NCBI RefSeq assembly: GCF_003337415.1
Contig: NZ_QPJT01000025.1
Span: 10,102 to 60,326 of the forward strand
Length of the DNA: 50,225 nucleotides
From: Anaerobacterium chartisolvens
GTDB lineage: Bacteria > Bacillota > Clostridia > Acetivibrionales > DSM-27016
Direction: 5' to 3'
Shown: one piece after another, positions 23,626 through 31,222 of the stretch
Position numbering within the stretch: the stretch's first letter is position 1
How the letters are laid out: each line of letters starts with the position of its first letter
Program-made: the position numbers and the translations under genes
Notes under the pieces: generated by a model
What the model was told of the DNA's origin: nothing
Database searches by the model: none
What the model saw: the letters and a program-made list of their open reading frames with translations, nothing else

Positions 23626-25677
23626 TCATTTCATTTTAACAACCTGCGAACCCATGTCATTTACAATCACAGCGTCACCAAAAGAGCCTTCCTCACTGTC
23701 ATACAGCCTTAGAATAAGCTTTTCGGGAGAATAAAAAATTATAGATAGATGGGAAAGGGGAGTGTCGATAGGGATTTTAGAATCGCCTATTTTGCTTCCC
23801 GAATCTGTTTCCAGCTCATAATATGCCATATCCCATTTTTTATCCATTTGCAGCACAAGACGCGAGGTGTATTTGTCGGCGTTCTCTATGACGGCCCAGC
23901 TTCCGATGAGTGAGCCGGAGGCAGGGCGCAAAATATCCTCCTGTCCGGCTTGGGGCGTTACAGGCTGAAGCGCCAGCACACCGCCGTAATCGGCGGCATC
24001 AATCTCCGAGGTATATATAAGACTCTCCTGCTTGTACAGCTTAACTATAAGCTTTGTGGTGCCCTGATATGCCAGCGGAAGGTGGGAGATGGTTTTGTCT
24101 GTGGAGGTGCGGGAACCTATAAGCTTTCCGTCTTCTGTACACAGCTCATAATGAGTTGCATCAATCCCCATGCCTTCAGGAATGGACACCCCGAAAATAA
24201 ACTTGTATTCGTCAATAAGAGTGTTAAGATACCATACGGGTTTGCTGCCGCCGGACTCCTCCGTGACCCAGGAAATTCCCGAGGCGTATTGCCCGCCCTC
24301 ATTCGCCGATACTCCCGACAGCAGTCCCGATACCGCTCCGGCTGTAGTGAAATCAAAGCTTGCCAGTGATTTATTATATGCAATCAGTGACGACAGCACC
24401 ATGCTTTCAGCCGAAAGCACATCATTTTTTGCACTTTCAACATCTGTGAAGGAAGCATCGCCCGTAAGGTTCAGCTTTTTGATGCGCTCATACTGAAGCC
24501 TTACCCTGTCTGTTTCATTTAAAGAGCCGGTATATGCCGACCAAAGCTCAAGGAGGCCGTTAAACTCATCCCCAATCTGCGATGACAGAGCCTTGCGTGC
24601 CTGCGCCTCTTCCTTTGCGGCTGCCTCCCTTTCCATAAGCGCAACGTAGAGGGCGTATTTCCGGTCGTCAAAATAACGTATGCCGCTGAGCTCACCCCTT
24701 AGCCATTCCTTTGGGATGCTTATTGTTATAAATAAAATTCTTATCTTGAAGGAGCCTTGATAAGGCCTTTCGATGTTGTCTAAAGCAGCCTCATACTTTT
24801 CCCTGAACGTTTCAAAGTCGATTGGCCCGTTTTTTGCTATTTCATTTTCAATTGCGCCAACCATTGAGCCCCAGCGGTTGTTGTAAATATTTCTTAGCAG
24901 CTCAACATTGGTGCTTGAGATTTTATGGGCAAGCTCGGTCTTGTACACCTTATAGTCATTTTTCAATGCGTGCTCAATGACGCTTCCCAATTGCTTTCTT
25001 TGTAATTGAAGCTCGGAAAAGTCCTTGCTGAAGGTGTAGGAGCTTGTGACATCCACGCCTGTAATTTCCGAAAGCTTGTTTTTTGCATTCTCAAAACGGA
25101 TCAGGCTGGTTTGATACTCCTTTTCAAGCTTACCGATGCCGGACTCAGCCTCTTCCACGTCGGACTTATTTGCGTTTCCCGTGAGGTAGTCCCTGCTTAA
25201 TCTTGAGTAGGTGCTTTTAGCCGATGCAATGCGGTTTTCCAGCAGGAGGCAGCCTTCCATCAGCTCAACGGTATTAAAATATGCTGTTTTGCACGACATA
25301 ACGGCAGTTAGCTTAGCTTGTGCCGCCTTCCTCTGAAGATCCTTTAAATCTGACTGTATTTTAGGAACCTTCATTAAAAGATCTATTTCCTTAGGCAGAG
25401 CATGCTGCTGAGGGAATTTGATATTAAAAAGGAGAGAAAACTGAATGGTGTTTTCTTTTTTTCTTATATCCCGAATTGCCTGAATGGCTTGTTTAAGCTC
25501 TATGTTTTTTAGCTGCGTATCATTTTTTGCTTTACGCACCTCATAGCTTGTGCTTACCGCACAGTCCACTGCCTGAGCAAGCGTAAGCACTCTGGGATAA
25601 ACGGCGGCTCTGCATGTGCTGCCGGGCATAACAAGCGTCAATATAATTAAAATTGCCGTTAACCGGCTCCTTTTCAT
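23626..25677 (-). CDS. Secreted TolC-like helical protein with duplicated C-terminal beta domain
   Basis: 683 residues, ATG behind TTAGGAGTGTGACCGCTT. A signal peptide (TAILIILTLVMPGSTCRAAV) precedes a region of two long helical hairpins with TolC/OEP features: RVLTLAQAVDCAVSTSYEVR at the start, SRLSRDYLTGNANKSDVEEA and VRLQYERIKKLNLTGDASFT mid-domain. From ~460 are two similar beta units (YELCTEDGKLIGSRTS, then YELETDSGSKIGDSKI) not normal for TolC. No partner membrane fusion protein or pump gene is present. In a monoderm a TolC fold would be wall-associated; if the host is diderm it could be an outer-membrane channel. Function unknown. Confidence 0.72.
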   Translation of the reverse strand: MKRSRLTAILIILTLVMPGSTCRAAVYPRVLTLAQAVDCAVSTSYEVRKAKNDTQLKNIELKQAIQAIRDIRKKENTIQFSLLFNIKFPQQHALPKEIDLLMKVPKIQSDLKDLQRKAAQAKLTAVMSCKTAYFNTVELMEGCLLLENRIASAKSTYSRLSRDYLTGNANKSDVEEAESGIGKLEKEYQTSLIRFENAKNKLSEITGVDVTSSYTFSKDFSELQLQRKQLGSVIEHALKNDYKVYKTELAHKISSTNVELLRNIYNNRWGSMVGAIENEIAKNGPIDFETFREKYEAALDNIERPYQGSFKIRILFITISIPKEWLRGELSGIRYFDDRKYALYVALMEREAAAKEEAQARKALSSQIGDEFNGLLELWSAYTGSLNETDRVRLQYERIKKLNLTGDASFTDVESAKNDVLSAESMVLSSLIAYNKSLASFDFTTAGAVSGLLSGVSANEGGQYASGISWVTEESGGSKPVWYLNTLIDEYKFIFGVSIPEGMGIDATHYELCTEDGKLIGSRTSTDKTISHLPLAYQGTTKLIVKLYKQESLIYTSEIDAADYGGVLALQPVTPQAGQEDILRPASGSLIGSWAVIENADKYTSRLVLQMDKKWDMAYYELETDSGSKIGDSKIPIDTPLSHLSIIFYSPEKLILRLYDSEEGSFGDAVIVNDMGSQVVKMK

Positions 25678-25691
25678 AAGCGGTCACACTC

Positions 25692-27260
25692 CTAATAAAT
25701 ATCCCATCTGTAATAAAGAAATTTACCCCCGTTGCCGTCAAAAAACAGTGTAAGAGAGAAGCCCTGACAGGTATAGCATTCAATATATAATTCCATATTA
25801 AGCTCCTCGGAATATACCCCGCGGACATACTCATTATCTATAACACCACGGCTATGCAACGAATACAACGCCGTCAGGTCTTCTGAAAGCATGTCGGTAT
25901 ATCCGCTGTATACGGCATCGCCGAGCAGTGCCTGGCGGTCGGAGGGCGATACTGTGCCTTCAAGAGAGGGAGGCAGGCTGCCATTATATACAACTGCGGA
26001 AATTATCTTTGGCCCGGAGGCCTCCTCTGTAAATTCACCATCAAGAATAAAGGATACGTTCATATCCCTATAGCTGAGGTGTGTCCCGCTTGATAAATGG
26101 GTAATGTCGGGAGCGTCGGAAAAATACTTTGACAGCTCCTGCGAGGAAGAGCCCAGAAAGTATACATAATCCGGGAAGCCCTTTAAGAACGGCCCTGTAA
26201 ATATAACCCTTCCCGATAAAGAGTGGAGGCTTCCGCTTCCGTCGAACAGGCTGTCCTTAAATTGGCCTTTATAAATGGGGCGGGTGGTGCCGAAATCAAA
26301 AAGAGTTCCCTCCCCAAAAAAGCCGCCGTTCTTGAAGCTGCCTTGATATTGCACGCTGCCGTTTTCATTGTAAAGAGTGCCCTGATCCGAATAGCTATCC
26401 TCAAAAAAGCCGCCCTCATATACAAGCTTAAGCCCTGACGAGTCGTAAAGCCTGCCGGTGCCATGTCTCTTTCCATTTGAGAAGCCTCCCTGATATATGA
26501 CCTTTTTATCGTTATTGTACAGCAGCCCATCTCCTCCGTACAGATCCTCAAAAAAACCGCCTTCATATACAAGCTTAAGTCCCGACGAGTCATACAGCTT
26601 GCCTGTGCCATGCTTCTTTCCGTTTAAAAATCCGCCTGAATACAGGATTGTGCTGTTGGCATTGTATAAAATTCCTTCTCCGTTATACAGGTTGGCCTCA
26701 AAGCTGCCGTGGTACATAAGCTTTCCCGAAGGGTAAAACATGCGACCCGTTCCACTGTATTCGTTGTCCTTGAAATCCCCTGAGTACACAAGAGATCCGT
26801 TTAAATCATAAAGAGTTCCTTTGCCTGTGCAAACACCCTTTTCAATAGAGCCGTCATACACAACAGCCTTGTCTGCCGAAAGAATTTTTGCGTTTCCGCT
26901 GAAGGCCTCAAGCTCAGGGTCGTTATAAAACATTTCGTATTGGGTAAGATCTTGTGATGGAGCTGAAACAGGGGAACTAAAAAATTGCAAGTAGGCGACG
27001 GGCAGCATACAGATCAGTAAAAGAAGAATGACAAGCAGCTTTTTATATACCCCAAGCCTTCCTATATAGAAATAATCGGCGCTTTTCTGAGGACGCAGTG
27101 AAAGCAGTCCTTTTAATCCGGAGGAAATATGAGCCAGTGCTTTAGAGGACAGAGTCTTTAAGTCGGAGGATTTTTTTAATTTGTAAATGCAGTTATAAAC
27201 CGGAAGCAAGAGAGTATGCTTTGCACGGTCCAGTATATATTTAAAAAGATTATCCTGCAT
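25692..27260 (-). CDS. Membrane-anchored MORN-repeat protein
   Basis: 522 residues from ATG at 27260, with GAAAGG 11 bp upstream; an in-frame GTG at 27272 is the alternative. About 70 basic N-terminal residues precede one TM helix (LLVILLLLICMLPVAYLQFF near 70 to 90). Then come nine to ten MORN-like repeats (about residues 125 to 345; pattern VYxGxFxxGxxxGxGxLY). Two consecutive repeat pairs are nearly identical (HGTGKLYDSSGLKLVYEGGF and HGTGRLYDSSGLKLVYEGGF), a recent duplication. The C-terminal ~150 residues have no recognised domain. With an N-in TM the MORN array would be outside the membrane. Lies 14 bp before the TolC-like gene; a scaffold function is inferred. Confidence 0.78.
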   Translation of the reverse strand: MQDNLFKYILDRAKHTLLLPVYNCIYKLKKSSDLKTLSSKALAHISSGLKGLLSLRPQKSADYFYIGRLGVYKKLLVILLLLICMLPVAYLQFFSSPVSAPSQDLTQYEMFYNDPELEAFSGNAKILSADKAVVYDGSIEKGVCTGKGTLYDLNGSLVYSGDFKDNEYSGTGRMFYPSGKLMYHGSFEANLYNGEGILYNANSTILYSGGFLNGKKHGTGKLYDSSGLKLVYEGGFFEDLYGGDGLLYNNDKKVIYQGGFSNGKRHGTGRLYDSSGLKLVYEGGFFEDSYSDQGTLYNENGSVQYQGSFKNGGFFGEGTLFDFGTTRPIYKGQFKDSLFDGSGSLHSLSGRVIFTGPFLKGFPDYVYFLGSSSQELSKYFSDAPDITHLSSGTHLSYRDMNVSFILDGEFTEEASGPKIISAVVYNGSLPPSLEGTVSPSDRQALLGDAVYSGYTDMLSEDLTALYSLHSRGVIDNEYVRGVYSEELNMELYIECYTCQGFSLTLFFDGNGGKFLYYRWDIY

Positions 27261-27278
27261 GGGGGACAGCACCTTTCA

Positions 27279-27494
27279 TATATAAATTAGGATACAAACT
27301 ATCTAAAAAGAATGTAAAATAATATCCGGAATAATAATTTCCCCGGAATGCGTAACCGGGATATAATTTCAGCTAACTAAAATCACAAGCGCCTTCTACA
27401 GGTATACATGCTTTTATAGTTAGAGTAGAAATTATTCTGGAGGATATTATTTTACATCCTCCGTTATCCGATATGCAAAAACCTAAACTATATA
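27279..27494 (-). mobile_element. MITE-like element A, copy 2
   Basis: Inverted copy of the 216-bp element at 12100 to 12315. The core 27310 to 27459 is bounded by ~32-bp imperfect inverted repeats containing ATGTAAAATAATATCC. Relative to transcription it has the same orientation as copy 1 and again ends shortly before a start codon. It fills the 240-bp gap between the cyclase-like and MORN genes. Confidence 0.75.
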
Positions 27495-27500
27495 GTTTTA

Positions 27501-30296
27501 TTAATATTTTGCAATTGCCAGCTCAAGGGTTAATTCGTCTGCCTGCTTGCAAAGCATATCACTTTTGAACATAAACCATCTTGACACAGTGTCTTGGCTG
27601 TTTACCTTCAGTATCTTTGCAAAAAGGTTTCTTGCTTTATAAAAATCCCGGCTCATGTAGGCATCCATTGCCGCTTTGAATATTTCCAGGGTTTGTTTTT
27701 TCCCCGAAAGCACCTGTGGCTCATCTCCGTCAAAAAACTCGTATAAATCTATTTGTGCTAAGGTGCTTGTATCGGTGATATAGCCTATATACCTATGGCT
27801 GTATTTTGAAGGGCTTGAAATTCCGGCATACGCGCTTTGCGTAACGAGAATAGAGCACATCAAATCCTGCTGAAGGCTGTCAAGAGAGTATATGAGATCG
27901 TTCCTTTCGGTTACGACGGCGGGAGAATACCTGTTTTCATCTCCAACTATACCGTAAATGCAGTCAGAGGTATGGATATAGAATCCCGCGTCTGTTTTAA
28001 CGGCATTTTGCGAAAGGGCAAGGTCTTGCTTTGCAATCAGTTCGGCTCTTATGTTTATCACCGACTGAAGCGCATCCTCGGGGCAATTGCGGAACAGCGC
28101 CGTTATTTTGTCCACGTTGTAGGAATGAATGGTTCCTAAATGGCTGCCGGTGTTGCTGCTGACAATTTCAAAAATATTGTTTATGAACTTGAAGGTTACT
28201 TCAGGGGACAAATCTGAGGTGGCATTTTCAAAGTTTCTGATAGAAACGTTCATCAGAGTCATTTTTATGCTCACCTGATCGCCTAAGCTTATTTCAAGGA
28301 TGGAATCCTTTTTAAGCAATTTAAAGGTATCGGGAGGAACAAGCTTATAGTAGGCCTCATTTAAGCTTGTCAGTTTTTTAAACTGGCAATCTAATTCCAC
28401 CGAAAGCTTGTTGAAAACACGGCCGATATCGGCAACCTCGTCATTTGCTTTTATAGGAGCAACCGCGCCGTAATTGCCGTTGTATACCGAGATAACCGCT
28501 TCCTTCAAAAGGGCCAGAGGCCGGAGAAGTATCCTCAAAGAGATAAAAAAGGCAAGCAAAACGGCAAAGGATACGGCAATGCCGGAAAGAAGCATGGATT
28601 TTGAGAGATCAAACATTAAGGATTCGAGATCCTTTGAGTTTATTCCTGTTTCAAGCATACCGATAATTTTGCCCTCTGAATCAAATACAGGCAGTATGGA
28701 TACCGTCCATATGCCAAGAGTATCCTGTATTGTTCCCGTAGCCAGCCTCCTGCTGCTTAAGGCCGAACTGTAGAGCTTTATCGACTCCCTTGAATAAAGG
28801 CTGTCAAGAGGGACAAAGCACGGCATGTCCGCCGAAACCGCCGTATAAAGCTTATTTCCCTCAACCTTCATCAGTATGCAGTACAGGCGGTTTTCATACT
28901 GTGAGGCGGTAACGAATTCACTGAAATCAGATACCTTTGAAATGGATTTAAGCAGCTTATTATAAGCGGGTGTCGTCATGTCCCGCGGAGTGTTCATTTG
29001 AGACAGCAGCCCGGTGTCAATATTCTGAGCCACAAAGCTGCCCACACTTTTTACCAGCACCGTGCGCTCGGCAGACATTGAATTGTAAAATATATATGTC
29101 GCTACCCTAGAGAACAGAAACATCGACAGCAGGATTATCGGAAGCACAAAGGTTATAAGCTTTACAAGCAAAGTAGGCTTGCGGCTTAATATAAATCGGA
29201 ACAATACCAAAATTCCGAAGATTAATATCGGAACGGCAACGGTTAAAAGAGCGGTTTTCATTGTATTGTATATAAGAATCTCGCTGGACAGCACAGGCGA
29301 AGCAAAAATTCTTTGCTCGCCGTTGTCAAGCACCGCTGGCAAAGAGTGAAGGCTGCCTGAGTCGGCGTCTATAAGAACAGCCCGGATATCATCGTTCAAT
29401 ACCGAAAGATCCGAAATGTCACTTTGCAGATAGCTGCTTCCCTCATATAGAGGCTCATTTCCCTTTATAACAGATACTATGCCGCCGGTATTAACGTCCA
29501 TGGCAATGGTATCGTGGCTGTATATTTCATTAAAATGAAGGAGTCCCGTGCTGTCAAGGCAAAGGTTTAATGGGAAATATCTCCCGGTATAGCCCTGTGT
29601 GGGAAAGAGAAGCTTTTGCGAGCCGTTTAAGTCCATATGGTATATTTTTGAATCCATCGTCTGCACAAGGATAAAATTCTTTGTGCATAATGTTGTGTTT
29701 ACAGTAGAATTCCCGGGAGCATTAAAGCTTAAAAGAAGCTCCGGACGATTTGCGTTTGGAGAAAGGCCGCCGATGTCTAAGCGGTAAAAAGCAACGCTTT
29801 TCAAATTTTCGCTGACGGTTGTGAAGTAAAGGTAATTTTCATTGGGATAAATATATTTTATGTGATGATTCTCCGGCGGATTAGCCGAATCAAATATTTT
29901 TTCATAAAGTACTTGAGGCGTAGAGTGCTTTAAGTCGGTGTTAAAATATATAATGCTGCTTGAAACGTAGGAGTTTGATTTGTTATCCATGATATCCTTT
30001 ATGGAATAGAGCCGTCCGGCATTACCGTCTGAAAATATTTTGCCGAAGCGAAGCATGCTGTCTCCTTTGTTTATACCGACAGAATAGTGATAATCTATGA
30101 TATTGCTTTTATTTATGCGAATGACATTAAAATTATCACTGTCGTTTCCAAGCATATAAAAACGCCCTTTGGAATCGACGGCTATGCTATCGGGAGATCC
30201 TAATACATTCGGGGCGGAAAAGGAATTATACCCATAGGATACGCCTAAGCCTATTAACAATATTGCAACAATTATAATAATACCGATCCTTCTCAT
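27501..30296 (-). CDS. Membrane sensor with propeller-like ectodomain, HAMP and degenerate class III cyclase domain
   Basis: 931 residues, ATG behind GTTGGAGGATTATTA. TM1 lies at about 4 to 22. Residues 25 to 345 look like an NHL/beta-propeller ectodomain (LGSPDSIAVDSKGRFYMLG). Two TM helices follow near 347 to 368 and 376 to 397, then a Cache-like ectodomain (~405 to 560), another TM near 565 to 590 and a HAMP segment (RPLALLKEAVISVYNGNYGA). The cyclase-like domain (about 670 to 840) has lost the first metal Asp (MNVSIRNF where active enzymes have FxDIxxF), while the second site keeps VDKITALF. The C-terminal ~90 residues look TPR-like (YKARNLFAKILKVNSQDTVS). Catalysis is therefore unlikely; a signal-transducing pseudo-cyclase is inferred. 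Confidence 0.75.
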   Translation of the reverse strand: MRRIGIIIIVAILLIGLGVSYGYNSFSAPNVLGSPDSIAVDSKGRFYMLGNDSDNFNVIRINKSNIIDYHYSVGINKGDSMLRFGKIFSDGNAGRLYSIKDIMDNKSNSYVSSSIIYFNTDLKHSTPQVLYEKIFDSANPPENHHIKYIYPNENYLYFTTVSENLKSVAFYRLDIGGLSPNANRPELLLSFNAPGNSTVNTTLCTKNFILVQTMDSKIYHMDLNGSQKLLFPTQGYTGRYFPLNLCLDSTGLLHFNEIYSHDTIAMDVNTGGIVSVIKGNEPLYEGSSYLQSDISDLSVLNDDIRAVLIDADSGSLHSLPAVLDNGEQRIFASPVLSSEILIYNTMKTALLTVAVPILIFGILVLFRFILSRKPTLLVKLITFVLPIILLSMFLFSRVATYIFYNSMSAERTVLVKSVGSFVAQNIDTGLLSQMNTPRDMTTPAYNKLLKSISKVSDFSEFVTASQYENRLYCILMKVEGNKLYTAVSADMPCFVPLDSLYSRESIKLYSSALSSRRLATGTIQDTLGIWTVSILPVFDSEGKIIGMLETGINSKDLESLMFDLSKSMLLSGIAVSFAVLLAFFISLRILLRPLALLKEAVISVYNGNYGAVAPIKANDEVADIGRVFNKLSVELDCQFKKLTSLNEAYYKLVPPDTFKLLKKDSILEISLGDQVSIKMTLMNVSIRNFENATSDLSPEVTFKFINNIFEIVSSNTGSHLGTIHSYNVDKITALFRNCPEDALQSVINIRAELIAKQDLALSQNAVKTDAGFYIHTSDCIYGIVGDENRYSPAVVTERNDLIYSLDSLQQDLMCSILVTQSAYAGISSPSKYSHRYIGYITDTSTLAQIDLYEFFDGDEPQVLSGKKQTLEIFKAAMDAYMSRDFYKARNLFAKILKVNSQDTVSRWFMFKSDMLCKQADELTLELAIAKY

Positions 30297-30314
30297 TAAT
30301 AATCCTCCAACTAT

Positions 30315-31220
30315 TTATCTTAAAGAGGTATTGCCGGCATCGGAGCCTGTGTCCTCTACAAGCATTACGGTACCGATTTTTTCAAGTCCCTTGTAAGCGG
30401 GCCTTGCATCCGCCATGTTCTGTGCCGCGGCGATGCTTCTGCTTCGCCATTCGGTGATGCTGTATAATATTGAAGCGGCAATCACTAAAATGATGGTAGC
30501 TGTCTTAGCCGCCGAGAGTATGCGCGGCTTGTGCTTATCATAAATCCCTTTGATTCTGCCTAAAGAAAGCGGTCCTGTTTCCATATCGGGTGGGATCCTT
30601 TTCAAATCAGAATAAATTTCGCCAAAGCTGCCGAAGGATTTGCGAAGCACCTTCACCTTAAACAGCTCCGCTTCGCCTGAGGTTAATCTGAAGTCATGAG
30701 CCAAAAATTTAAATATTGTTTCGGCGGCCTTGTTTACAATATCCTGCATATTTATTTTGGCAGGCAGCAGTTCAAAATCCATAAAATAATTAAAATATAC
30801 CCTTCCATCGGGGCACAGGTTTAAATTGCGTTCCTCAAGCAAAAAATAAAGCATTTCCGCAGGAAGAGGACTGGACATAAGCTCTGCCACAAGATTTTTT
30901 GCGGCGTTTAATCTGGAGGAGAAATCCCTGCAATACAGCCTGCGATAATAAAACAGGCCGTTTTCCTTATTATACCGGAAGACTATCACTATTCCCGATT
31001 CAATGGCGGACGCCTCAATAAAGTCATAAGAGGAGGAATACTCCGAGCTGAGTGAAAATATTTTTAACAGCCGTGCTTGGGCAGTGCGATCCTTGAGCTT
31101 TATCACTGTGTAATAGCCGGAATCGTTTTGGGACAAGCTTCTGCATACCGAAACCTCATTTATGTCGTTTTTGGAGACAGCTCGGATTTCTTCAAAGCTT
31201 TTGCCCGGGGTTTGTATCAT
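30315..31220 (-). CDS. Pseudokinase-like protein with one C-terminal TM helix
   Basis: 301 residues, ATG behind AAAGGAGCTTCTTAGAG; starts 2 bp after the preceding stop. Residues ~1 to 230 look like a degenerate kinase fold: YTVIKLKDRTAQARLLKIF, a hinge-like IVIVFRYNKENGLFYYRRLY, and a loop ERNLNLCPDGRVYFNYFMDF in place of the HRD/DFG elements. One TM helix (TATIILVIAASILYSI) lies near 240 to 256, followed by a short outside tail. The architecture resembles EssB/YukC of type VII secretion, but I see no sequence identity strong enough to claim homology. Located between a structural eCIS gene and the pseudo-cyclase, consistent with an anchoring or signalling role. Confidence 0.6.
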   Translation of the reverse strand: MIQTPGKSFEEIRAVSKNDINEVSVCRSLSQNDSGYYTVIKLKDRTAQARLLKIFSLSSEYSSSYDFIEASAIESGIVIVFRYNKENGLFYYRRLYCRDFSSRLNAAKNLVAELMSSPLPAEMLYFLLEERNLNLCPDGRVYFNYFMDFELLPAKINMQDIVNKAAETIFKFLAHDFRLTSGEAELFKVKVLRKSFGSFGEIYSDLKRIPPDMETGPLSLGRIKGIYDKHKPRILSAAKTATIILVIAASILYSITEWRSRSIAAAQNMADARPAYKGLEKIGTVMLVEDTGSDAGNTSLR

Positions 31221-31222
31221 CT

